Shown: positions 25,382-35,100 of the stretch, in pieces
Numbering within the stretch: position 1 is the first letter of the stretch
How the letters are laid out: each line of letters begins with the position of its first letter
DNA from: an uncultured Alistipes sp.
GTDB taxonomy: Bacteria; Bacteroidota; Bacteroidia; Bacteroidales; Rikenellaceae
DNA length: 64,000 nucleotides
Direction: 5' to 3'
Assembly: GCA_900770635.1 (NCBI GenBank)
Contig: CAAGLB010000099.1
Span: 89,361-153,360 of the forward strand
Notes under the pieces: generated by a model
What the model was told of the DNA's origin: nothing
Databases searched by the model: none
Seen by the model: the letters and a program-made list of their open reading frames with translations, nothing else
Position numbers and translations under genes: made by a program

Positions 25382-26614
25382 TTACCAGTTGAGGATGCGA
25401 CGGAAGTCGTACTCCTCTGGGTTTGCAATATACGCCTTCGCAGCCTCGTAGTCGGCTGGAGTGATATAGTGCATGAGGTTGTCGATAACCTGGTGAATCT
25501 TATCTGCATTGATGTCAACGAGGCGTGGTGGAATCTTGCCTGTCTCAGGATCCTGCAAATCCTTGAGGTAAAGTGGCGATACGTAACCCTCCTGGCTGAT
25601 GTAAACCATGCAACCAGTCTTACCCTCAGAGAAGAGCTTATATACGCCCATACCGAGCTGTGAGCAGTAAACAAGGTCGAAGGCACATGGAGTCTGGCAA
25701 CGTACCTCGTAGCCAATCTCTACTGGGCGTGACTTAACCTTGATGCCGAGAGCCTTGCAACGCTTCTCAAGCAAAGTGTTAAACATCTCAGCCTTAGACA
25801 CCTTACCAAGCTCGGGGTGACCGTGGTCGTCGTATGAGAAGTTGATACCTGACTTTAGGATCTCCTCCTCGTCCAATGAGTGGAACACACCCTCAGAAAC
25901 CATAGCAACACCATAGTCCATGTTCATAATCTTACGCTTCACGATAGACGAGATGATGAGGTTTACGATCTTGTCGATGGTGATCTTTGTCTTGTTGAAC
26001 ATCTCAGGAATGATGATCATAGGATAGTGGCATGCCGAAGCAATACCGAAGGCAAGGTGACCTGCTGAGCGGCCCATGGCAGCAACAACAAACCAGTTAG
26101 CCGATGTACGAGCATCGTTATATACGGCACGACCGATTACCGAACCAGCATTCTTTGCTGACTGGTAGCCGAAGGTAGGCATACCAGCAGGCAATGGAAG
26201 GTCGTTGTCGATAGTCTTAGGAACGTGGATATTAGCGATAGGATACTGCTTAGCCTCCAAGAACTTAGCAATGCGGTTAGCTGTAGATGCTGTGTCGTCG
26301 CCACCAACAGTCACCAACAACTTGATGTTGTTCTCCTTGAAGAAGTCGAGGTTGAAGTTCTTCTCGAAATCCTCGTCTGTTGGCTTGAAGCGGCTCATTG
26401 TGAGGTACGAGCCACCCTGGTTGAAGATGTAGTCTACACGGAACATGTCGAGATCTTCGAAGCGTGGATTTGGGTTGAAAAGTCCCGAATAGCCATAGTG
26501 CAAGCCGATAACACGATAACCCTTTGCAAGGAAAGTCTTGGCAACAGAGCCAACAACAGTATTCATACCAGGTGCAGGACCGCCACCAGTAAGAATTGCA
26601 ATAGCCTCTTTCAT
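25382..26614 (-). CDS. pfp: Pyrophosphate-dependent 6-phosphofructokinase
   Basis: The enzyme converts fructose 6-phosphate to fructose 1,6-bisphosphate. The 410-residue protein begins MKEAIAILTGGGPAPGMN. It has GGDDT at 104-108 and PKTIDND at 132-138; the Asp after GGD and the Lys before TIDND are the marks of PPi-using rather than ATP-using enzymes. MGRSAGH lies at 180-186. PPi use makes the step reversible. The ATG at 26614 is chosen over a longer in-frame extension because the conserved N-terminus starts there and the promoter lies in the extension. It stands alone between repeats and a divergent gene. Confidence 0.93.
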   Translation of the reverse strand: MKEAIAILTGGGPAPGMNTVVGSVAKTFLAKGYRVIGLHYGYSGLFNPNPRFEDLDMFRVDYIFNQGGSYLTMSRFKPTDEDFEKNFNLDFFKENNIKLLVTVGGDDTASTANRIAKFLEAKQYPIANIHVPKTIDNDLPLPAGMPTFGYQSAKNAGSVIGRAVYNDARTSANWFVVAAMGRSAGHLAFGIASACHYPMIIIPEMFNKTKITIDKIVNLIISSIVKRKIMNMDYGVAMVSEGVFHSLDEEEILKSGINFSYDDHGHPELGKVSKAEMFNTLLEKRCKALGIKVKSRPVEIGYEVRCQTPCAFDLVYCSQLGMGVYKLFSEGKTGCMVYISQEGYVSPLYLKDLQDPETGKIPPRLVDINADKIHQVIDNLMHYITPADYEAAKAYIANPEEYDFRRILNW

Positions 26615-26661
26615 AGTGATAAATATTTTATATGTTAATAGTTTCCAAAAAAACGATACCA

Positions 26662-26691
26662 CAAATATAATAAATATTTTTAAGAACTCAA
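26662..26691 (-). promoter_or_regulatory. Promoter of the phosphofructokinase gene
   Basis: On the minus strand the -7 box TATATTTG (26669-26662) has a TTG (26691-26689) 19 bp upstream. The ATG at 26614 lies 47 bp further on. A TACATTTG at 26739-26746 on the plus strand is the likely -7 box of the divergent gene. Confidence 0.65.
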
Positions 26692-26768
26692 CAATTTTTT
26701 ATGCACTATTTTATTATTCAACAAAAATATATTATCTTTACATTTGTAAATCATACAACTGTAATATT

Positions 26769-27449
26769 ATGAGAGGTGGTATATTGACACTTGTGCTACT
26801 TATGGTAGTTACCATGGCAGAGGCACAAACGCCCTTCAATGGCCGCATTCGTAATCTCGACGGTTCGGGAATAAAGGCTACCATCAGGGTCAAGGATAGC
26901 GATAAGGTTACACGTGCCGACAGCAAAGGTCGTTTTGGTCTCACCGACCTAAAGCCTGATGATACACTCTATATCATCTATCGTCGTGACACGCTGGAGA
27001 TTGCCTTGGAGGGTCGCAATAGCATTGATGTTGTTTGGGCCCAGGAGGGCGACAGCTATAGCGCCGAGGAGTCTGAGGAGTTGATGAACTATGGCTTTGG
27101 CTATGTCAAGCGTAGGGAGAGCACCGATTTTTCGTCTGGCATCTCGGGCGATAGACTACGCTCCGTAGGTGCATCAAGCCTCTTGAATGCGCTGCTTGTA
27201 TGCTGCCCAAGTCTCCGATATATAAATGGAGAGTTGTGCCTACGCACTCAAAACTCCATAAATAGCTCATCTGCGGTGCTTATTTTGTGTGATGGTGTGG
27301 AGATATCTAATCTCGACTTCATAAGCATCTACGATGTTGGTTCGGTGGAGGTCATCAAGAGTTCAAACATGTATGGCTTTAGGGGTGTTAATGGTGTGGT
27401 GCTCATCAAGACCATCACCGCCCAAGAGGCAATAAATCGTAAAAGATAA
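26769..27449 (+). CDS. Plug-only TonB-receptor-like protein with N-terminal carboxypeptidase-like domain
   Basis: The 226-residue product has a signal peptide ending MAEAQ (about 19). A carboxypeptidase-regulatory-like beta domain follows (about 20-85: FNGRIRNLDGSGIKATIRVKDSDK). Then comes a plug-type domain (about 115-215) with SSLLNALLVCCPSLRY, VLILCDGVEI and IYDVGSVEVIKSSNMYGFRGVNGVVLIKT. This is the start of a SusC/TonB-receptor, but the protein stops without any barrel. It may be a truncated receptor or a member of a plug-only family acting with a separate partner. It is followed after 30 bp by a modular lipoprotein gene. I use the ATG at 26769 because it opens the signal peptide. Confidence 0.75.
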   Translation: MRGGILTLVLLMVVTMAEAQTPFNGRIRNLDGSGIKATIRVKDSDKVTRADSKGRFGLTDLKPDDTLYIIYRRDTLEIALEGRNSIDVVWAQEGDSYSAEESEELMNYGFGYVKRRESTDFSSGISGDRLRSVGASSLLNALLVCCPSLRYINGELCLRTQNSINSSSAVLILCDGVEISNLDFISIYDVGSVEVIKSSNMYGFRGVNGVVLIKTITAQEAINRKR

Positions 27450-27479
27450 GGTGTGAAGAAATAGCTAAAGGCGAAGATA

Positions 27480-29813
27480 ATGCGAAGTATATTATGTAAG
27501 GCAGCAATGCTGCTAATCTTTTTCGTGGTGGGGTCATGCACTAAAGAGCATACCTCAACTATAGATTTGGAGTATCAAGAGAAAGAGACAGAGACCATTG
27601 TGTTTACCAATGCTCAGTTTATATATACCGGCAATTACTCTGGCGATGAGCTGTCGGATAGTTGGACTATAAAGTTCTATACCGACATGGAGATAGACGA
27701 ACTTGGCAACCCCATCGGCCCTGGCCATATCATGCAGTTGGCGCTGAATGTTAAGTATGCCGATGAGCAGGAGGCATCGCTCGATAAGCTCGCTGGAGAG
27801 TATTTCTCACAGAGCAATACGGGTGATTTCAGTACCAATACTTTTGTATATGGCTATCTCGACTTATTGGACCTACCTACTGGACGCATAGAGATTCCTG
27901 ATGGCACATTCTATGCTGTTATTGCCGATGGCTCCACTGATATGGATATTGATCTTTTGGATGATGGCCAGTTTGCTATAGTGCTTAACGACGATGGCAC
28001 AGTAGGCATAAAGGGCACACTTGTGGGTAAGCAGTGCCGCAAGCGCAATTTTGAGTGGTTAGGCACTCCTGAGATTAAGTCATATGTAAAGGAGGAGGTG
28101 CCCAATACGTTGCTACAAGGCGACATAGTGGTTGACAGTTTCGTCAAAGCACACATCTCAGATAGAGGCGATTGCTTCTACTTGGGCACCGACACTTATC
28201 GTGATTTTCTTATCTTCTTGGCTGACGAAACCATAGATTTTGAGTGGGGCAAACCAGTAGGTACGGGCAATGTTATACGCCTTGACCTGTTAGTACCGGG
28301 CGATGCTGACATATATGATGGCATTCCTGAAGGCAGATATCCTATGCTTGTTAGAAACCCCGACACATCATTCAACAAGGAGGATATAGTGCCTTATCGT
28401 GCGGTATCAGGACTTCCTAATCGCTTTACTGCACCCTATTGGTCGGGGTGCTGGTATGTTGAGTATGCTGACGGAGCATGGGGCGACAGTTATGCCCGCA
28501 TTGATGGTGGTGAAGTGATTGTTGAGCGTGGCGAGGATGGCTCACATCGCTTCATATGCAACCTTGAGGATTGCTCCGAGCCTCGACACAAGATAAATGT
28601 TGATGTTGTGATTGCTCGTGAGAATATTTTGGGCATCGAGCAGAAGAAGCCAGAGGTGCAACTAGGCGAAAATCAATTCTCGATAAATGGCGAGGTGAGT
28701 ACGCTAAATAGTGTAGCCTTAGATATGCTTGGCGAGAATATCTACATTGTGGGAACGCCCACAAATGGCATCACATCGGCCATGGATATGTTTGAGTGCG
28801 AGGAGTATATATATGCTGCTGTAAGCCCCACGCTTGTTGGCAGAGAGATAGACCTCGTTGCGGAAGACAACACATACACCATTATATCAACACTCAAAGA
28901 GGCTGTGATTGAGTCATTGTCGCCAGGTGCTACCAACGAAATTAGCCAAGGAACAATGACCTTTGAGTATGAGGAGAATGTTGCTATAGTTAAGGGCGAT
29001 ATTACACTTGCTGATGGCACAGAGCTAAAGTTCTATCTATCGGCCAAAAAGCAGGTTATAATTAATGAAAACAGCATATCACGTGGCTCGGAGGAGAAGC
29101 CTTTACGCTCGGCATTCTACATGGAGGAGGATGGCCTCACGTATCTCTACTTCACCCCTGCAGGCGTCGACTATTTCGCAGAGTTGGATATCTCTACGTG
29201 GTATCTCTATTTTGTATTTGACACCACGTTGGCGAATGGCGTAAAACATAATATCTCTGCTGCAACACTTGAGATGTTTGGTCTGGTCGATAATATCGAC
29301 CCAAGCCAGAGCTTCGCCCTCAGTGCCGAGGATATGACAGATGCTACGGGTGATTTTAGCATAACACGCCGTGGCACTGGCGACTATCAGGCAATAATTA
29401 ACATCACGGTGCAGGGTGTTAGCTACAATGTGACATTTGACGGCGTGTGCATCTCGGCATACTACGAGCCGGAGGAGAGAACTAACTACCTTATATATAA
29501 TGGTGATGAGTACTCCATGATTTCGGCAACACTAACAGTTGATGGATTACTCTACAAGTTGAGTTTTATGAACTCAGGAGGTAGGCCCGTGGAGCTCACT
29601 GCACCACAGAGTTTTTTCAATGGCAACTCATACGGCTTCTCGCAGAGTGCCGACTTTACAGTGTCATACAACCGTCGCACATATAGTAAAGCCAATGGTG
29701 ATAGTGGTACGCTAACAGCAATATATAATGCCGAGACTCAAAACCTTGAACTACATTTCACCAACTATGCTGGCTTGGAGCTAAGTTATAAGGGGCAAGT
29801 GACGATAAAATAA
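27480..29813 (+). CDS. Large modular lipoprotein of unknown function
   Basis: The 777-residue product has lipobox VVGSC (Cys20). The rest is beta-rich and consists of about four related modules. Compare FTDMEI-like segments followed by GNPIGPGHIMQLALNV in module 1 and GKPVGTGNVIRLDLLV in module 2. Each module ends with a beta-strand pair such as GSHRFICNLEDCSEPRHKINVDV. The same module recurs in the next gene and in the convergent BACON lipoprotein at 30442. No catalytic motif is recognisable. It is probably outer-membrane anchored. It follows the plug-only gene and precedes a small lipoprotein gene, so the three probably form one transcript. Confidence 0.7.
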   Translation: MRSILCKAAMLLIFFVVGSCTKEHTSTIDLEYQEKETETIVFTNAQFIYTGNYSGDELSDSWTIKFYTDMEIDELGNPIGPGHIMQLALNVKYADEQEASLDKLAGEYFSQSNTGDFSTNTFVYGYLDLLDLPTGRIEIPDGTFYAVIADGSTDMDIDLLDDGQFAIVLNDDGTVGIKGTLVGKQCRKRNFEWLGTPEIKSYVKEEVPNTLLQGDIVVDSFVKAHISDRGDCFYLGTDTYRDFLIFLADETIDFEWGKPVGTGNVIRLDLLVPGDADIYDGIPEGRYPMLVRNPDTSFNKEDIVPYRAVSGLPNRFTAPYWSGCWYVEYADGAWGDSYARIDGGEVIVERGEDGSHRFICNLEDCSEPRHKINVDVVIARENILGIEQKKPEVQLGENQFSINGEVSTLNSVALDMLGENIYIVGTPTNGITSAMDMFECEEYIYAAVSPTLVGREIDLVAEDNTYTIISTLKEAVIESLSPGATNEISQGTMTFEYEENVAIVKGDITLADGTELKFYLSAKKQVIINENSISRGSEEKPLRSAFYMEEDGLTYLYFTPAGVDYFAELDISTWYLYFVFDTTLANGVKHNISAATLEMFGLVDNIDPSQSFALSAEDMTDATGDFSITRRGTGDYQAIINITVQGVSYNVTFDGVCISAYYEPEERTNYLIYNGDEYSMISATLTVDGLLYKLSFMNSGGRPVELTAPQSFFNGNSYGFSQSADFTVSYNRRTYSKANGDSGTLTAIYNAETQNLELHFTNYAGLELSYKGQVTIK

Positions 29814-29853
29814 AAAACAGAGTGTTTGTAGCTCAAAATTTAATGGAGATAGT

Positions 29854-30315
29854 ATGAAGATTTTACGATATATGATTATCATTGTGGCAATGATGTTTGC
29901 CATGGGATGTACCGAGGAGGTTGTTGATACTCCGGAGCCTAAGGCGCCCACGTATGGCTACTTAGATTTTGGAGATGAAGAGATACCAATAGAGTTCATA
30001 CGTTCATCGTACGGCAATGACTGGGTGTTGGTTATGCTATCGCCATTGACCAATAGCTCTAACCTTACGACGAACGCCATAATAGGCCTACGCAACGAAT
30101 TGCTTGGTAAGGATTGCGATGTTGAGCGACTTTACTGCAACGATGACTATATTGTAGTTTACGAAGATCCTCAATGTTATTATGCGCCCTTCCGTCCTCT
30201 GCAGTCGGGCACTATACGTATGACAAAAGATGAGACTAGCATCAGCGTGATGGTCGATGTAGTGCTATTTGATGGCACTCCGCTACGTTATCAACATGAT
30301 AATCTACCTTTGTAG
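29854..30315 (+). CDS. Small lipoprotein with a single module of the neighbouring family
   Basis: This 153-residue protein has lipobox AMGC (Cys19), followed by an acidic linker (EEVVDTPEPK). One beta module (about 35-150) includes SGTIRMTKDETSISVMVDVVLFDG, resembling the terminal strands of the modules in the 777-residue upstream protein. The function is unknown. It is 40 bp downstream of that gene and ends at a strong hairpin shared with a convergent gene. Confidence 0.65.
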   Translation: MKILRYMIIIVAMMFAMGCTEEVVDTPEPKAPTYGYLDFGDEEIPIEFIRSSYGNDWVLVMLSPLTNSSNLTTNAIIGLRNELLGKDCDVERLYCNDDYIVVYEDPQCYYAPFRPLQSGTIRMTKDETSISVMVDVVLFDGTPLRYQHDNLPL

Positions 30316-30355
30316 AATATCAACGCTATATCTCTTAGAATATGGCCAATTAAAG

Positions 30356-30394
30356 ATTTACCCCTATCAGATGCAGATTCTGATAGGGGTAAAT
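30356..30394. terminator. Bidirectional terminator between convergent lipoprotein genes
   Basis: ATTTACCCCTATCAG and CTGATAGGGGTAAAT form a perfect 15-bp stem with a 9-nt loop and A/T-rich borders on both sides. It serves the gene ending at 30315 on the plus strand and the gene ending at 30442 on the minus strand. Confidence 0.85.
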
Positions 30395-30441
30395 TCTATG
30401 ATTTAAACTTGTTAAACAAGTTGCATCTCTACATTCGACGA

Positions 30442-31728
30442 TTAGTACTGTGTGCTATCGTACATCTCAAGAGTTGAGCAAGTGTAAGTACCCTGAATCT
30501 TGTGGCCGTTATCGTCCATACAGTCATAAGTAACAACATACTTACCATCAACCTCGCTGATTGTGATAGTACCATCAGTAAGTGGTGCGATGTCGTCTGA
30601 ACCGAAAGTATCATCTACACATACGAAGTACCAAGAGTATAGGAACTTACCATCCTCGTAGTCACCAGCGACGAAGGTGTTCTTAGCCACCTGTGACTCA
30701 TCAGCTGCGCAAGTGTAAGTACCGAAGATGCTAGATACATTGTACTCATCGGTGTTTGCTACAAGGTCGATAGAGAAGTAGTCACCATTAACCTTTGCAC
30801 CAGGAAGCACCATACTTACAACCCAGTTAGCAGCGCCAACACCATAGTAGTCACCATAGTAGTTGATACGCAATACACCATTGTCGTGGTTGAATGTGTA
30901 GTCCTCAGTGAGTGTTGAGTAGTAGTCTGGCTCTGGAACTGGGATGTAGCCAAGCTCCAAAGAGCCCTCATATACTACGCGGTGTACCTTACCATCAACA
31001 AGCTTCAATAGAGCCTCAAACTTATTCTCGGTGATGTAGATAATACCATCCTCGATTCTTGTCTCCTTGAACTGACCACTCTGGAATGTCTCCAAACGTA
31101 CGCTGTAGAACTTACCAAAGGTGTCGCCCTCGCCAAGACTATACTCATCAAGGGTGTAGGTACCCAAAGGAAGCACAGGTGCGTTCTCATCGCTTGGGGC
31201 AACCTTTGAGTAGATGTCAAAACGATAGTATGTATCAATGTAGAGGTCGCTCCAGCCAGTTGTACCATTCTTCGAAAGGATAGCAAAGTAGTTAGGATCT
31301 GGAGAGTAGCCAGTACCCTGATACTCGCCATTGAGCGCTGTGGCTACGAACTCAACATCTACATTCCAATCAGCATAAGGGTCACCCTGCTGCTTAACAT
31401 GTACAGAGAAGTTCTTTTCACCATACTCCACAAAGATTACAGCGTTACGCTCCTCAGTTGTATCGTTTGCTGCAACATTGAAGGTAATAGCCTCAGCAAC
31501 AACAAGATCTGTAACCCACTCCACACCACTCTTTGCTGTAGGAAGTGTACCCTCCTTAACATTCTCAAGAGTGTAGGTGATTGTACCGATACCACCTGCA
31601 GCATCAAAGCTTATAAGCTGCTCAGATGTTAGAGTAAGCTCTGCGTTAGCATCTGTCGTAGAGTTTGTAGGCTCACATGCCGCCAAAGCAAATAGCGAGA
31701 CTGCAAGGAAAAGGAAAATTTTTTTCAT
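30442..31728 (-). CDS. BACON-domain lipoprotein with C-terminal beta modules
   Basis: The 428-residue product has lipobox ALAAC (Cys18). A BACON domain (about 35-115) begins ISFDAAGGIGTITYTL and ends NFSVHVKQQG; BACON modules are thought to aid carbohydrate or mucin contact at the cell surface. Two beta modules follow (about 125-250 and 270-425), with TDGTITISEVDGKYVVTYDCMDDNGHKI resembling the modules of the convergent lipoproteins. The pairing suggests a shared surface ligand, but this is inference. A TAACTTTG -7 box lies at 31796-31789 on the minus strand. Confidence 0.75.
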   Translation of the reverse strand: MKKIFLFLAVSLFALAACEPTNSTTDANAELTLTSEQLISFDAAGGIGTITYTLENVKEGTLPTAKSGVEWVTDLVVAEAITFNVAANDTTEERNAVIFVEYGEKNFSVHVKQQGDPYADWNVDVEFVATALNGEYQGTGYSPDPNYFAILSKNGTTGWSDLYIDTYYRFDIYSKVAPSDENAPVLPLGTYTLDEYSLGEGDTFGKFYSVRLETFQSGQFKETRIEDGIIYITENKFEALLKLVDGKVHRVVYEGSLELGYIPVPEPDYYSTLTEDYTFNHDNGVLRINYYGDYYGVGAANWVVSMVLPGAKVNGDYFSIDLVANTDEYNVSSIFGTYTCAADESQVAKNTFVAGDYEDGKFLYSWYFVCVDDTFGSDDIAPLTDGTITISEVDGKYVVTYDCMDDNGHKIQGTYTCSTLEMYDSTQY

Positions 31729-31832
31729 CTTAATTAATTATTTAATGTTAATATGTTATCTCCTCTCTTAATATAGGAATTTACAGTGCAAAGTTAATAA
31801 AATTTTACGACATACATACGGTATTAATGAAT

Positions 31833-31901
31833 TTAGAGAGATTAAGGAGGTTAAGGATATAAAAGTTTTCTCACTAAACGCCCTAATTTCTCTAATTTTT
31901 T
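31833..31901. repeat. Foldback with 9-bp (TTAAGGAGG) units, copy F9-1
   Basis: The left arm is TTAGAGAGA-TTAAGGAGG-TTAAGGATA. After a short spacer the right arm has CTAAACGCC-CTAATTTCT-CTAATTTTT, the imperfect complement with the same 9-bp step. It sits between the BACON lipoprotein promoter and E3b. Confidence 0.65.
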
Positions 31902-32013
31902 GCAGGGTAGATGTGGTGTTGACATGAAAAAAGTCCGAATGGGCTGTACTCGAAGTAGTGCTCATTCGGACTTTTGATTCATGCGTCGCTGATGCGTCGC
32001 TATCACTGCAAAT
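31901..32013 (-). repeat. E element E3b, distal of the pair after nifJ (reversed apex)
   Basis: On the plus strand GTCCGAATGGG, apex CTGTACTCGAAGTAGTG and CTCATTCGGAC form the inner hairpin. The arms TGCAGGGTAGATG and CATGCGTCGCTGATGCGTCGC are unlike the standard outer arms. In the gene direction the apex is reversed compared with E1-E4, as in E5c and E6. Confidence 0.75.
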
Positions 32014-32144
32014 CATTTGTTGGGAGAAGGGGTTAGGCTTGGTCTATCGCAAAAGAAGACCCCTCGGGATAGTACTCAAACGTACAGCCCGAGGGGTCTT
32101 ACTTTTAGCGATGGGCCGAGAATGGCCCCTTATCACAACAAATT
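32014..32144 (-). repeat. E element E3, directly at the nifJ stop codon
   Basis: In gene orientation AAG-TAA-TTTGTTGTGATAAG shows the stop codon merging into the outer arm. The inner stem GACCCCTCGGG / CCCGAGGGGTC carries the apex CTGTACGTTTGAGTACTAT. The far arm is ACCCCTTCTCCCAACAAAT. It is nearly the same as E1 apart from the apex and a few arm bases. Confidence 0.88.
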
Positions 32145-35100
32145 ACTTGAGTCTGTTGATATATGAGTTATAACGCCACTTAGCATTCTCCTCCGCTGCC
32201 TCGAACAACTGCTCTGCCTCAGCAGGGAATGCCTTCTTAAGTGATGTATAACGTACCTCCTTCATCAAGAAGTCACGGAACTTAGACCAATCTGGCTCCT
32301 TAGAATCCATCACGAATGGGTTCTTGCCCTCAGCCTCGAGCAATGGGTTGTAGTGCCACAAGTGCCAGTAACCACACTCCACAGCCTGCTTACCGATAGT
32401 CTGTGTACGTGTCATACCACCCTTGATACCGTGGTTGATACAAGGAGCGTATGCGATGATGAGTGATGGACCTGGGTAAGCCTCAGCCTCCTTCAATACG
32501 TTGAAGAGCTGCTGCTGTGATGCACCGATAGATACCTGTGCTACATATACATAGCCATAGGTCATAGCGATAGCACCGATATCCTTCTTGCGGATACGCT
32601 TACCTGCTGATGCGAACTTAGCTACAGCACCCACAGGTGTAGACTTAGATGACTGACCACCAGTGTTAGAGTAAACCTCGGTATCAACGATAAGGATATT
32701 TACATCCTCGCCAGATGCCAACACGTGGTCAACACCGCCGAAGCCGATGTCGTAGCCCCAGCCGTCGCCACCGAAGATCCACTGCGACTTCTTAACCAAC
32801 CAATCCTTATACTCGAGGATAGTCTTGCAAGTGTCGCACTGGCAAGCCTCAACCATAGGAAGAAGGCGAGCAGTGATCTCACGTGATGCAGCAGCGAGGT
32901 GGCGTGAGTCGATCCACTCCTGCATTACTGCCTTGAGCTCCTCAGAGCAGCAGTTGCACTCGGCAATAGCATTGCGCATAGTGTCAGCCAACGCCTCACG
33001 TACCTTCTCAACACCTACACGCATACCGAGACCGAACTCAGCATTGTCCTCGAAGAGTGAGTTAGCCCATGCTGGACCGTGGCCCTCGGCGTTAGTGCAG
33101 TAAGGAGTTGATGGCGCAGAGCCAGAGTAGATAGATGTACAGCCAGTAGCGTTAGCAACCATCATACGGTCGCCAAAGAGCTGAGTGATAGCCTTGATGT
33201 AAGGAGTCTCACCGCAACCAGCACATGCGCCCGAGAACTCGAACAATGGCTGTGCAAACTGCAAGTTCTTAACCGACTTAGTCTTATCTACGTGCTCGGT
33301 GTAGCCGATATTCTTTGTTACGTAATCCCAGTTCTTAGCCTCAGCAACCTGCTCAGCCAAAGGACGCATTACGAGAGCCTTCTCCTTAGCAGGACATACG
33401 TCAACACAGTTGTTACAGCCTGTACAGTCTAGTGGAGATAGCTGAATGCGGAACTTGAGAGCCTTAGTCTCACCCAAGCCCTGCTTCCACTCCAAGCCAC
33501 TTGCTGCTGCCTGCTCCTCAGTTGCGAGGAATGGGCGGATAGCTGCGTGAGGACATACATAAGCACACTGGTTACACTGGATACAGTTCTCAATCTTCCA
33601 CTCAGGAACGTTGGTTGCGATACCACGCTTCTCATAAGCAGCAGTACCATTATCCCAAGTACCGTCCTCACGGCCGTTGAATGCCGATACTGGAAGTGAG
33701 TCGCCCTTAAGAGCATCGATAGGCTCGCAGACGTTGCGCACGAATGCTGGGACATCGCCCTCAGCATGGTGCTCAGCAACCTCAGCCTCGATAGTTGCCC
33801 ACTCGGCTGGCACATCAACCTTAACAACAGCCTCGCAGCCAGCGTCAACAGCAGCGTAGTTCATATTTACGATATCCTCGCCCTTGTTGCCATATGATTT
33901 GTAGATAGCCTTCTTCATCTCCTCGACAGCCTTCTCGATAGGAATGATGTCGGCAATCTTGAAGAATGCAGCCTGCATGATGGTGTTGGTACGTGAGCCA
34001 AGACCGAGCTCGGAAGCAATCTTTGTTGCGTTGATGATGTAGAAGTTGATACCCTTCTTAGCGAGGTATGCCTTCATGTGCGCAGGAAGTGTGCGGCATG
34101 TTGTCTCAGCATCGTTTACAGAGTTGAGCAAGAATGAGCCACCACGCTTCAAGCCCTTCAACACGTCATATTTCTCTACGTACGATGGCACGTGGCAAGC
34201 GACGAAGTCTGGTGTTGTAACCAAGTATGGCGATGTGATTGGGTTGTCACCAAAGCGCAAGTGCGACGATGTGTAACCACCCGACTTCTTAGAGTCGTAT
34301 GAGAAGTAAGCCTGACAATACTTGTTTGTCGAGCCACCGATAATCTTAATAGAGTTCTTGTTAGCACCTACAGTACCATCAGAGCCAAGACCGAAGAACA
34401 AAGCCTCGAAAGTACCCTCCTTAGCCATTGAGATCTCCTTACCCACAGGCAACGACAACATTGTAACGTCATCGTTGATACCTACTGTGAAGTGGTTCTT
34501 TGGGCACTCTGCCTCGAGGTTAGCAAATACTGCCAACATCTGAGCAGGTGTAGTGTCCTTAGATGATAGACCGTAGCGGCCACCGATGATCATTGGACGT
34601 GACTCGCACTCGTAGAAAGCATCACGAATGTCGAGGAACAATGGCTCGCCATTAGCTCCTGGCTCCTTAGTACGGTCGAGAACGCAGATGCGCTTAACCG
34701 ACTTAGGCAACACCTCGAACATATACTTTGCAGAGAATGGACGGTAGAGGTGTACGGTGATAACACCCACCTTCTTGCCCTGTGTACGCAAGTAATCAAC
34801 ACACTCCTTAATAGTCTCGGTAACTGAGCCCATAGCGATGATGATGTTCTCAGCCTCAGCGTCACCATAGTAGGTGAATGGCTTATACTCACGGCCAGTA
34901 ATCTCCGAGATCTTAGCCATAGTCTCAGCAACCATGTCAGGCACAGCGTTGTAGAACTTGTTTGATGCCTCACGTGTCTGGAAGTAGATATCTGGGTTCT
35001 GGGCAGTACCACGTGTCACAGGACGCTCAGGGTTGAGAGCACGCATGCGGAACTCCTTGAGAGCCTCACGGTCGAGCATCGATGCGAGCGATGCCTCCTC

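Noticed and set aside
26538..26768. Longer N-terminus for the plug-only protein
   Set aside because: The extension is A/T-rich, overlaps the phosphofructokinase gene and promoter region, and would bury the signal peptide.
27480..31728. The lipoprotein cluster as a polysaccharide utilisation locus
   Set aside because: There is no SusD homologue, no full TonB receptor barrel and no carbohydrate-active enzyme in the cluster.
31901..32144. Elements E3/E3b as an IS or MITE remnant with recognisable transposase
   Set aside because: No transposase open reading frame lies in or near any copy and no consistent target duplication could be seen. A MITE origin remains possible but cannot be claimed.
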